Positions 50,831-61,265 of a stretch of DNA of 64,000 bases are shown piece after piece. Under the pieces are notes generated by a model. The model saw only the letters and a program-made list of their open reading frames with translations. It was not told the origin of the DNA and did no database searches. The DNA is from Apostichopus japonicus (Eukaryota; Echinodermata; Holothuroidea; Aspidochirotida; Stichopodidae): assembly GCF_037975245.1 (NCBI RefSeq), contig NC_092582.1, positions 3,101,001-3,165,000 on the forward strand, given 5' to 3'. The translations under genes and the position numbers were made by a program. Numbering within the stretch: the first letter of the stretch is position 1; each line of letters opens with the position of its first letter.

Positions 50831-52504
50831 ATGGAATCTTTGAAATTTATTACAATGGTCTTGACAGTTACAAGTCTGTTGGTGGCTGTTCGTGGAGCGA
50901 TAGTAATGAAACACTCTCCCGATATAGAATACATAGAAGAAGGAAAACAAAAAAATCTGCAATGCAAAGTTCGGATATCATCAAGTCGACTTTGCAATGT
51001 GGGTTTCTTCTCTTGGAATTTTGTGAACCAAGCTGGAAAAGACACTTCCATAGCTAACGCGACCAGTGTAAAGAGTCCACAGCTTGCTGGAAACTACTTT
51101 GCTTCCTTCTACGAGAGATTATTATTGCAAACCGACTTTAAGGAATGTATCTTTACGTTGGAGCTGTTCAATGCCAGCAGCAACTTGGACGGTCAATATA
51201 GATGTCGTTGGAACAGCCAAATGTCTCCTGAAGTCACCATCCAAGTGATCACCATTCAGGAATCTGTGGAACCCAAGTGCAGTATTCGAGTCACAAATCA
51301 CACCAATGCACTGCAAGACATAGAACTGACGTGCTCTGCGGCGCCCGTTAACCCGTTTGTGAAACTTCTATGGTTTGAGGATGGAGATATGATGACGTCT
51401 TTGAAAAGCACGGCCCAGATTGGCTCTTTGACTTCGAAAGTTGAACTGATGCCCAGAAATGACAGCCAAACAGAAATAACCTACGTATGTCAGGCGTTTA
51501 ATACAAGCGATCATAAACTTCCGGGACAGTGCTCTATAACCTGCCATGTGAGCATCACCATCAATGCCACCATGGAGGACAATTCGGGCAGACCAACAGG
51601 TACCTTCCGATGCCCCTTTGAAATGAGCATTGAGGGTATCCAATATAAAAGGCATTGGCTACTGGATGGTAAGTCTATAAATGACCAGGATCAAACAGAT
51701 CGATTTATTATTGAGGGCCACAGCGGAGTACTACATATGACAGACATTTTACCAAATGATAACGGTAAAAGGTTAAAATGCATGATAACCACCATGCTGG
51801 GCACCTACACTGCTGAGACTCTGATTGCATGGGATACAGAAAACCCAACCAAAGCACCAAACAAACCACCATCCCCAAATAATTCCATTTCAATGTTATT
51901 TCTCATCGCCATTGGTATATTTTTCATCATCTGTATCAACGTGCTTGTGTGTGTAGTAATTGTGAAGAGTAGAGGGCAGAGACGGCGTGCCATGGGCCAA
52001 GAAAGTGGCATAGCGACAGCGCAACAAGAAGGTGGTCTGTATGCTAGTGGTATTGTTACGACTGACACTAACGGGACAATGGTAGCAACAGGTTACGCAC
52101 CGATGAAAGATGTCTGTCCGGGACATTACGACCCAGAAGAACCCTATCAGGCCATGAACGATGGTGAAGGCAAGCGTGAATCGGAGTATCAAGTGCCCTC
52201 GGTAAACGTTGACGGTGCGCCGATAAAGAGGATGCCATCTGCAAAATATATGAACACTTTGGGGGGAAAGGTTAAAAGGTTTAATGTCTTTAGCTTTTCA
52301 AAGAGAAAAGAACACAGAAATGGTAAAGCTACAACTCTGGAGGTATGTACGGCTCTTGATGGAGGAGCAGAAGGGACATATTTACCCCGAATTAGCCCTA
52401 ACTGTTACGCCAAGCCTGAATATCCACCAGATTCAAAACCACAAGTCTCGTCAAGTAATGTTGCAGAAAATGATTATGATGAGCTCAACACTAAAGACAA
52501 ATAG
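50831..52504 (+). CDS. Ig-superfamily single-pass membrane receptor, copy 1 (intronless)
   Basis: I place the start at the second in-frame ATG (cacATGg, strong Kozak; 557 aa) rather than the upstream one at 50807, because it opens directly into a signal peptide (MESLKFITMVLTVTSLLVAV). Three Ig-like domains follow: D1 with LQC...W...YRC, D2 with LTCSAAP...LLWFEDG...YVC, D3 with FRCPF...HWLLDG...LKC. Many N-glycosylation sites (NAT, NAS, NHT, NTS). A hydrophobic span (SMLFLIAIGIFFIICINVLV) is followed by a basic stop-transfer (KSRGQRRR). The roughly 180-residue tail has tyrosine motifs: YAPM and YQAM (YxxM, PI3K SH2 type), YMNT (YxN, Grb2 type) and C-terminal YDEL. Likely a cell-surface recognition or adhesion receptor signalling through tyrosine phosphorylation; ligand unknown. 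Close paralog at 57307. Confidence 0.92.
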   Translation: MESLKFITMVLTVTSLLVAVRGAIVMKHSPDIEYIEEGKQKNLQCKVRISSSRLCNVGFFSWNFVNQAGKDTSIANATSVKSPQLAGNYFASFYERLLLQTDFKECIFTLELFNASSNLDGQYRCRWNSQMSPEVTIQVITIQESVEPKCSIRVTNHTNALQDIELTCSAAPVNPFVKLLWFEDGDMMTSLKSTAQIGSLTSKVELMPRNDSQTEITYVCQAFNTSDHKLPGQCSITCHVSITINATMEDNSGRPTGTFRCPFEMSIEGIQYKRHWLLDGKSINDQDQTDRFIIEGHSGVLHMTDILPNDNGKRLKCMITTMLGTYTAETLIAWDTENPTKAPNKPPSPNNSISMLFLIAIGIFFIICINVLVCVVIVKSRGQRRRAMGQESGIATAQQEGGLYASGIVTTDTNGTMVATGYAPMKDVCPGHYDPEEPYQAMNDGEGKRESEYQVPSVNVDGAPIKRMPSAKYMNTLGGKVKRFNVFSFSKRKEHRNGKATTLEVCTALDGGAEGTYLPRISPNCYAKPEYPPDSKPQVSSSNVAENDYDELNTKDK

Positions 52505-53046
52505 TTAAATCATCTATACCATGGCTTAAAACACTTTGTGTAACTGAGTTGACCGAGCAATGATAAATATAAATATAAACTTTATTCAAAGGGTTGATAG
52601 GGAAATGACGGGAAAAATATATTGTATCTCCGGAATATTTCAAAAGTACCACAAGTGAGCAAGAAAGTGTGACTTTAAAAGCATTTATCAGAATAGCATG
52701 TACCACAGTTTAAATGTTTGCTGTTCATTCAAAATTCCTTGTTTGTGAGTTTTATTTCTTACATTCTTGCGATTTTAACATTTGCCTTCACAAAAAGATA
52801 GAAAGCTGTTGGAAATATAAAGGCCAAAACCTTTTTAAGGAAAGTGATTTTTGATGGGAAATTTGGACATTAAAAGACATTTATCATGCATAGTATACTG
52901 TGTAGTATTATATGCCATTATCATTTTGCTTTATTAATACTTAGAAATATATTTATCTTCTTTCATAATTCCTTGAATTTGTAACATTTCTTATTGTTCT
53001 GATATATTTTGTTATCTGCATTCTTTTTCGGTGTATCAAGTGACAA
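52505..53046. other. 3' flank of receptor gene 1
   Basis: Closely matches 58981-59520 in unit B. Probably 3' UTR and flank. No further ORF. Confidence 0.6.
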
Positions 53047-53245
53047 CAGCTTACCAGTACTTGATTGGTTATTTATAAGTCTGTAAATAAAATTAATTTG
53101 TCGAGACCAAACTGGGCACCTTTGTAAAATAATGAAGTTACCAAAAACAGCTTAGCAGTACTTGATTGGTTATTTATAAGTCTGTAAATGTAATTCATTT
53201 GTTGAGACCAAACTGGGCACCTTTGTAAAATAATGAAGTAACCAA
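53047..53245. repeat. 101-bp tandem repeat, 2 units (unit A)
   Basis: Begins acagctta, then cagtacttgattggttattt, then gagaccaaactgggcacctt, then aataatgaag. Same family as the 10-unit array at 59525. Confidence 0.95.
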
Positions 53246-54055
53246 AAGAGTACTAAGTTTATACAGACAATAACATATCAAGATATGTGATGTTAACTTA
53301 AGGTATCTGGTTGTCATAGCAACAACAGAAAAAGATCTGAGCCAAAAAATATCTTTGTGCTATAACTGCCATCATTAATGTCGTTATGTAGATTTGTACA
53401 CAGTGCTCTGTACAATACCAATACAGGGAGAAATTATTATATTGTTAACAGTGGCAAAGGGAGGAACAACATAGTCCCAGAGCACATTCACCGAAACCCA
53501 ACTATGGTTTGGGCTTGAGTGAGAATTTCTTTTTTTTTTTGGGGGGGGGGGGGGATTTAATACCTCTAGATGTCTAGATATGAGTATCTCCTGCTTTCTC
53601 TGACAATGAGGACAGGTTTTCGTTTAAAATCACAATTTGGTGGGTAACCAGCATGAGACTTCAAGAACTGTACAGAACATTATCTAAAGACAAAAGAAAA
53701 TGAATAAATTTATCTCATTTTATAACTTGTCGTTAGCCGACTGGTGGTTTTATCTTTCAGGCCTTGACACCAAGCAACTTTCCCACTCCACCCCCCCCCT
53801 CCCCCCTAATGAGCAACATGCTGCTTAAAGTATTAGCAAAGAGGTCTTCCTTCAGTTTGTATATATATATATTTCTATTTTGTAAAAGGCTAAGTCTCTT
53901 CATATTTAGAATGGAAATATTTATAAGCTGGTTCACACCATTTTAATAACACTTTACATACATAATAAATGGTAATGCATGCGAAAGTACATAATAAAAC
54001 ATCTCATCTACGAAATGTAACAAACTGCCTGAACATTTTTTTCCTTTTTGTGATC
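53246..54055. other. Right end of unit A
   Basis: Contains a T10-G16 run near 53530 that recurs at 60750 in unit B, and C-rich DNA near 53790. No gene. Confidence 0.6.
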
Positions 54056-54203
54056 TGCTTTTTTCAAGTTCTTGGGCAGGCGTTCTCAAGTATATATGTA
54101 TGACAGAAATATTTCTTTTCTTCTGGTGTGAGAGATCTGAAAAATCTGAAAATGTAGCAGTTCTCAATTAGAGCATAATTGTCATTAATTGATGCCATCT
54201 CAA

Positions 54204-56468
54204 TTTAAGAACCATAATGTGTCAGGGATTGAAAGCTTTATAACTTCTTAAAGCAAATGTCTGTATTATTTGCCACATTTTGAATCATTTACTGATTCGC
54301 TTCTAGCATGTGGTTAACAGTTATCTACAGTGACACACTGTAGCCTTGCTGGTAGTCCGAGGTCAGCAACAACTGACACTCGGTCATAACGACAGGAACC
54401 AATTAGAAATGGACACCTTTCTGACCAATACTGACCGATAACCTTGTTCAGTAAACACTGAATGACCATCAGTAGAGAAGAATTCTACACAATTTAACTT
54501 TTTAACATGACTTAATTTAGCTAGGACAGTGAAAATGGCAACCGACCAACAATCCATCCTGTGTACATTCCTGCTCATGATCGTAATCAGTGCTTGATTG
54601 ACAAACCTTTCCACAAATGGAATCAACCATATAGGACGGTGCCTTGATTTAATTAATCCTGAGGTAAATGCTCAAATGTCCTCATTTAATTAAGTTGGAG
54701 TTCCTTTCTTAATTAATATGCAAGTAATATCATACTCTTCATATTTGGTAAAGAAATTGAACATTCCTACATTATGAAAAGGCTGCTGTTATGAATAGGG
54801 TTAAGTAGTGTATGTGGCCAGTCCATTTAAAGATTTACCTTGTAGTTGGGCTTGATATTCTACATGGGAAAAACGGAATAAAATGTTTGAAAGCTTCTAT
54901 AGGGATCAATTAATCCACACGCACTAAATATTGGGAAAGCACAGTGATTGAAGTTCTCAATAACAATACAACATTTCTTCAGCCTACATTCTTGGCATAG
55001 ATAAACAGCTCTATACAGAGGGTGGGCTTTCAAAGTCTTGTACTTTTCACTATACGGATGAAAGTGTCAACAAGAGCACCAAAAGGTGCAGTAGCTCACA
55101 CCAGATTTACCATTTGGACAAGTGTGTCTCTATGAATAAACTTATCTTTGCCTAACCAAAACAATTAGGTGCAAGCACTTTAACATATCTCAGTCGCCTC
55201 CAGACACTACTTGAAACAAAGCATTGCTTGACTCGACAGTGCATAATTAGTAGCTCAGTATACTGCATTTCCCCTGTTTTCGTACAACCCTGATTTCCTG
55301 TATTAAGCACCTACAGCATTAAGCCTACATCTTATTTAGGCTAGGCCCTAGGTAGCCTAACTTCATGAAAATAGGAGTCTCCATCCAACATGTGCCTCCA
55401 TACTAAGTTACACTATAGACTAGAGTAACGCACAAATCTTGGTGACATTTTGTTTGATTCGTAATTCACAATGCGGTTAGTTGATTCGGTGATCTTTTCA
55501 CTTTCTCTGAGTTTCAGAGAGACATGTGTATAAATTAATGAAATATCTTTTATCTAACCACGAACATAAATCTTGGTGAGATCATTCTTGTGTTGATTCA
55601 TAAGAACTTCAAGGTTCTTTTTATTTTTACACAGTAAGTCAATAGGACTTCTCCAATGAGTTAACGGAATATGACCGAAATCACACACTAACAGCACATT
55701 GACTCAGACTTGCTTGAGTCAATTTAGGTTATAGTGCTAAGTTATGACTTTCAGGGGGGAATGTTAATATGGGAACCCCTCATAGAAGTTGCAACCTCCA
55801 CTTTGGAAATAACATCAGTCAACATTTAGATGGAACAGAGTGGTGATTTATCATGCCATACAGCAAATACCACTTAAGGAAAGGGGGGAGGGGTACACTA
55901 GCTACATATACTAACCATATCAACTAAAGACTGTCAATGCACCCCCAATATGATACAGAAATAAACAATGGTGTCGTGTGCAAAATTCTATAAACAATTT
56001 GGTTGAGGAATTACTAAGAATTACCAAACCACAAATTACCATAACTTATTGCTTTATCATTTCATGATCTGTCATGAGTAAAAAGGAAAAAGTTTAATCC
56101 CCCAAACAAGCTCACTAACTGTCAAATGGAAAGAGGAAACACAAAGTCACTGAAAAAAACTTAAGAAGTTTGACAACATCTGAAACTCCATAACCTCACA
56201 CACAGTAATGTGTGTGAGCTAAAAATGAATGTAAGGGTGCAGTCTAACTCCAAGGACAAGTATCTCCAAGCATCCTAAAATGAAACCCATCACAATGTTG
56301 TTAAAGCTAGAACTGTACCATACAGGCACTATGACCAATTCCCTGAACAATCCCCCATTCATCCATCCCCCATCCATCCACCCATCCATCCCCCCACCCA
56401 TCCATACCCCCATCCATCCATCCATCCCCCATCCTTCCATCCCCCATCCTTCCATCCCCCATCCATTC
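54204..56468. other. Unit-B segment missing from unit A; no gene supported
   Basis: The left part (54204-55094) has a counterpart in unit C (61410-64000, apart from the transposon), so the segment is ancestral and A has a deletion. No exon with convincing splice signals was found. Confidence 0.6.
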
Positions 56469-56470
56469 CC
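56360..56470. repeat. (CATC/CATCC)n repeat
   Basis: catccatcc and cccatccttcc units over about 110 bases, ending at the right breakpoint of the unit-A deletion. Confidence 0.9.
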
Positions 56471-57045
56471 CAACCCACTCATAAAGGTATCTCTATGCTA
56501 ATAATGAGGCCTTATATGGAAATGAAAGATAACAACTAATACTCGTCATTGGCAAGAGATTCTCTTCACATGTCGTCGATCACCAACGAGATTCAAACTA
56601 GGAAATGATTCTGCAACAACTCCACCACAAATGCAACAGATACAGTGACCTACAGGAAGCCTAGCTACAGTAGCTCTCACAGGTTCTGGTATCAATGGAT
56701 TTAGCATCCAGTCAAAGGCAGGAGCTCGAACTGGTTTCACTTCATTCGATGAGAGCTGATTTGAAACACTATCTTCGGCGATTACATCAACTTCTGTAGG
56801 ACTGGGTTTCTATATATAGACAAGTCTGTCTTCCTGAATCATAGAAATTCTATTTTTGTCAATAAGAGGGAGTCTTATAAATGTGGTGTGAATTGGGAAT
56901 ATTATTCAAATACTGTCTGAGTTGCAGAAATATTCAGTTTTTTCTGCTGTTAGACTCATATTTTTGTTTCATCCAGCACTGATTTACAACCTACTTTGTG
57001 TTATGCAAACGTTTTTGGAGATTGGATTTCTGTGTCTTACTTTAC

Positions 57046-57155
57046 CAGAATCTCCATACATCAAGTTAACTGTTGCAAAATCTTTCATCAATTGGGATTC
57101 TCCAAATATTTTCCAGTAAACTTTTAATGTCCATCATCTGGTTGTCAGCATTTTG
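57046..57155 (-). pseudogene. Frameshifted copy of the UTP6 exon in unit B
   Basis: Keeps the same acceptor and donor as 50576-50678, but is 110 rather than 103 bases because of a 7-base insertion after codons for RIPID. The frame is lost. Confidence 0.7.
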
Positions 57156-57306
57156 CTGAGTTGTGCAGACAGTTTATCATTAGGATACATAAAACCAAGA
57201 GAACAAAGGTTAGGCTTCAATTTGTTGGTATTATTCAGCCTGTTGCATTACACTGGAACTATTAGTCTAATCAGGATATTGTTTGGATATTTACTACAAT
57301 ATCACC

Positions 57307-58980
57307 ATGGAATCTTTGAAATGTATTACGATGGTCTTGACAGTTACAAGTCTGTTGGTGGCTGTCTGTGGAGCGATAAAAATGAACCACTCCTCCAATG
57401 TAGAATACATAGAAGAAGGAAAACAAACAACTCTGCAATGCAGCCATCAAATACGATCGGATATTTCTTGCAATAAGAGTGTCTTCCACTGGATTTTCGT
57501 GAACCGAGCTGGACAAGACTCTTCCATAGCTAATGCAACCAGCGTTAAGAGTCCACAGTTTGCTGGAAACTATTTTGCTTCCTTCTATGAGAGATTATTA
57601 TTGAAAACCGACTTGAAAGAATGTATCTTTACGTTGGAACTGTTCAATGCCAGCAGCAACTTGGACGGTCAATATAGATGTCATTGGAACAGCAAGATGA
57701 CTATTGAAGTGCCCATCCAAGTGGTCCCCATTCAGGAATCTGTGGAACCCAAGTGCAGTTTTCAAGTCACAAATCATACCAATGCACTGCAAGACATAGA
57801 ACTGACGTGCTCTGCGGCACCCGTTAACCCGTTTGTGAAGCTTCTATGGTTTGAGGATGGAGATATGATGACGTCTTTAAATAGCACAGCCCAGATTGGC
57901 TCTTTGACTTCTAAAGTTGAACTGATGCCCAGAAATGGCAGCCAAACAGAAATAACCTACGTATGTCAGGCGTTTAATACAAGCGATCATAAACTTCTGG
58001 GACAGTGCTCTATAACCTGCCATGTGAACATCACCATCTATGCCACCATGGAGAACAATTCATGCAGACCAACAGGTACCTTCCGGTGCCCCTTTGAAAT
58101 GAGCATTGAGGGTATCCAATATAAAAGGCATTGGCTACTGGATGGTAAGTCTATAAATGACCAGGATCAAACAGATCGATTTATTATTGAGGGCCACAGC
58201 GGAGTACTACATATGACAGATGTTTTACCGAATGATAACGGTAAAAACTTAAGTTGCATGATAACCACCATGCTGGGCACCTACACTGCTGAGACTATGA
58301 TTGCATGGGATACAGAAAACCCAACCAAAGCACCAAACAAAGGACCATCCCCAAATAATTCCATTTCAATGTTATTTCTCATCGCCATTGGTATATTTTT
58401 CATCATCTGTATCAACGTGCTTGTGTGTGTAATGATTGTGAAGAGTAGAGGGCAGAGACGGCGTGCCATGGGCCAAGAAAGTGGCGTAGAGACAGGGCAA
58501 CAAGAAGGTGGTCTGTATGCTAGTGGTATTGTTACGACTGACACTAACGGGACAATGGTAGCAACAGGTTACGCACCGATGAAAGATGTCTGTCCGGGAC
58601 ATTACGACCCAGAAGAACCCTATCAGGCCATGGAGGATGGTGAAGGCAAGCGTGAATCGGAGTATCAAGTGCCCTCGGTAAACGTTGACTGTGAGCCGAT
58701 AAAGAGGATGCAATCTGCAAAATATATGAACACTTTGGGAGGAAAGGTTAAAAGGTTTAATGTCTTTAGCTTTTCAAAGAGAAAAGAACACAGAAATGGT
58801 AAAGCTACAACTCTGGAGGTATGTACGGCGCTTGACGGAGGAGCAGAAGGGACATATTTACCCCCAATTAGCCCTAACTGTTACGCCAAGCCTGAATATT
58901 CAGCAGATTCAAAACCACAAGTCTCGTCAAGTAATGTTGCAGAAAATGATTATGATGAGCTCAACACTAAAGACAAATAG
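57307..58980 (+). CDS. Ig-superfamily single-pass membrane receptor, copy 2 (intronless)
   Basis: Same length and layout as copy 1: signal peptide (MESLKCITMVLTVTSLLVAV), three Ig-like domains, one membrane span, and a tail with YAPM, YQAM, YMNT and YDEL all kept. D2, D3, the membrane span and the tail differ at few positions. D1 differs far more: about twenty substitutions in the roughly 60 residues after the signal peptide, around the first Ig Cys and Trp, with both landmarks kept. The start was chosen at the second ATG (caccATGg), as in copy 1. No intron, frameshift or stop, so both copies appear functional. The 101-bp array downstream is longer than in copy 1. Confidence 0.92.
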   Translation: MESLKCITMVLTVTSLLVAVCGAIKMNHSSNVEYIEEGKQTTLQCSHQIRSDISCNKSVFHWIFVNRAGQDSSIANATSVKSPQFAGNYFASFYERLLLKTDLKECIFTLELFNASSNLDGQYRCHWNSKMTIEVPIQVVPIQESVEPKCSFQVTNHTNALQDIELTCSAAPVNPFVKLLWFEDGDMMTSLNSTAQIGSLTSKVELMPRNGSQTEITYVCQAFNTSDHKLLGQCSITCHVNITIYATMENNSCRPTGTFRCPFEMSIEGIQYKRHWLLDGKSINDQDQTDRFIIEGHSGVLHMTDVLPNDNGKNLSCMITTMLGTYTAETMIAWDTENPTKAPNKGPSPNNSISMLFLIAIGIFFIICINVLVCVMIVKSRGQRRRAMGQESGVETGQQEGGLYASGIVTTDTNGTMVATGYAPMKDVCPGHYDPEEPYQAMEDGEGKRESEYQVPSVNVDCEPIKRMQSAKYMNTLGGKVKRFNVFSFSKRKEHRNGKATTLEVCTALDGGAEGTYLPPISPNCYAKPEYSADSKPQVSSSNVAENDYDELNTKDK

Positions 58981-59524
58981 TTAAATCATCTATACCATGG
59001 CTTAAAACACTTTGTGTAACTGAGTTGACCGAGCAACGATAAATATAAATGTAAACTTTATTCAAAGGGTTGATAGGGAAATGACGGGAAAAATATATCG
59101 TATCTCCGGAATATTTCAAAAGTACCACATGTGAGCAAGAAAGTGTGACTTTAAAAGCATTTATCGGAATAGCATGTACCACAGTTTAAATGTTTGCTGT
59201 TCATTCAAAATTCCTTGTTTGTGAGTTTTATTTCGTACATTCTTTCAAGTTTAACATTTGCCTTCACAAAAAGATAGAAAGCTGTTGGAAATACAAAGGC
59301 CAAAAATCAAAACGTTTCTAAGGAAAGTGATTTTTGATGGGAAATTTTGACATTAAAAGACATTTATCACGCATAGTGTACTGTGTAGAAATATATGCTG
59401 TTATCATTTTGCTTTATTAATACTTAGAAATATATTTATCTTCTTTCATAATTCCTTGAATTTGTAACATTTCTTATTGTTCTGATATATTTTGTTATCT
59501 GCACACATTTTCGGTGTATCAAGT
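58981..59524. other. 3' flank of receptor gene 2
   Basis: Collinear with 52505-53046. No further ORF. Confidence 0.6.
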
Positions 59525-60556
59525 GACAACAGCTTACCAGTACTTGATTGGTTATTTATAAGTCTGTAAATGTAATTAATTTGTTGAGACCAAACTGGGC
59601 ACCTTTGTAAAATAATGAAGTTACCAAAAACAGCTTAGCAGTACTTGATTGGTTATTTATAAGTCTGTAAATGTAATTAATTTGTTGAGACCAAACTGGG
59701 CACCTTTGTAAAATAATGAAGTAACCAAAAACAGCTTAGCAGTACTTGATTGGTTATTTATAAGTCTGTAAATAAAATTAATTTGTCGAGACCAAACTGG
59801 GCACCTTTGTAAAATAATGAAGTAACCAAAAACAGCTTAGCAGTACTTGATTGGTTATTTATAAGTCTGTAAATGTAAGTAATTTGTTGAGACCAAACTG
59901 GGCACCTTTGTAAAATAATGAAGTAACCAAAAACAGCTTAGCAGTACTTGATTGGTTATTTATAAGTCTGTAAATGTAAGTAATTTGTTGAGACCAAACT
60001 GGGCACCTTTGTAAAATAATGAAGTAACCAAAAACAGCTTAGCAGTACTTGATTGGTTATTTATAAGTCTGTAAATGTAAGTAATTTGTTGAGACCAAAC
60101 TGGGCACCTTTGTAAAATAATGAAGTAACCAAAAACAGCTTAGCAGTACTTGATTGGTTATTTATAAGTCTGTAAATGTAAGTAATTTGTTGAGACCAAA
60201 CTGGGCACCTTTGTAAAATAATGAAGTAACCAAAAACAGCTTAGCAGTACTTGATTGGTTATTTATAAGTCTGTAAATGTAAGTAATTTGTTGAGACCAA
60301 ACTGGGCACCTTTGTAAAATAATGAAGTAACCAAAAACAGCTTAGCAGTACTTGATTGGTTATATATAAGTCTGTAAATATAATTAATTTGTTGAGACCA
60401 AACTGGGCCCTTTGTAAAATAATGAAGTAACCAAAAAACAGCTCACTGTAGCAGTACTTGATTGGTTATTAATAAGTCTGTAAATGTAATTAATTTGTTG
60501 AGAGTTTGAGACCAAACTGGGCACCTTTGTAAAATAATGAAGCAACCAAAAAAGTA
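59525..60556. repeat. 101-bp tandem repeat, 10 units (unit B)
   Basis: Unit starts at about 59528, 59631, 59732, 59833, 59934, 60035, 60136, 60237, 60338 and 60441. Most units are nearly identical; the last two have small indels. Some units read gtaaataaaatt (a poly(A)-like hexamer), others gtaaatgtaat. Confidence 0.97.
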
Positions 60557-61265
60557 CTAAGTTTATACACACAAGTCAAAATATCTTTGTGCTATAACTG
60601 CCATCATTAATGTCATTATGTGTGTACTGTACAAAACCAAAACAGGGAAAAATTATTATATTGTTAACAGTGGCAGAGGGAGGAAGAACATTGTCCCAGA
60701 GCACATTCACCGAAACCCAACTATGGTTTGGGCCTGAGTGAGAATTTCTTTTTTTTTTTGGGGGGGGGGGGGGATTTAATACCTCTTGATGTCTAGATAT
60801 GAGTATCTCCTGCTTTCTCTGACAATGAGGACAGGTTTTCTTTTGAAATCACAATTTGGTGCGTAACCACCAAGAAACTTCAAGAACTGTCCAGAACATT
60901 ATTTTAAGACATAAGAAAATGAATAAAATCATCTCATTTTATAACTTGTTGTCAGTGGATGGGTGATATTATCTTTCAGTCCTTGACACCAAGCAACTTC
61001 CCCCTTCCCCCCCTCCCTCCCCCCTAATGAGCAACATGCTGCTTAAAGTATTAGCAAAGAGGTCTTCCTTCAGTTTGTATATATATATATTTCTATTTTG
61101 TAAAAGGCTAAGTCGTTTCATATTTAGAATGGAAATATTTATAAGCTGGTTCACACCATTTTAATAACACTTTACATACATAATAAATGGTAATGCATGC
61201 AAAAGTACATAATAAAACATCTCAGCTATGAAATGTAACAAACTGCCTGTACATTTTTTTACTTT
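60557..61265. other. Right end of unit B
   Basis: Collinear with 53246-54055, including the T/G run near 60750 and the C-rich patch near 61000. No gene. Confidence 0.6.

Larger units (their letters stand above)
49561..54055. repeat. Segmental duplication unit A
   Basis: Starts near aagttcttgggcgggc, which recurs at 54068 and 61286. Contains a MITE, a UTP6 exon, receptor gene 1 and its 3' flank. It lacks 2.3 kb present in unit B (junction near 50033). Confidence 0.85.
54056..61265. repeat. Segmental duplication unit B
   Basis: Starts at the second copy of caagttcttggg. Contains about 2.3 kb absent from A (54204-56468), the broken UTP6 exon copy, receptor gene 2 and the expanded 101-bp array. 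Confidence 0.85.

Noticed and set aside
54384-54626. 80-codon minus-strand ORF, repeated in unit C
   Set aside because: No resemblance to the missing 5' part of UTP6, and no splice signals at its ends.
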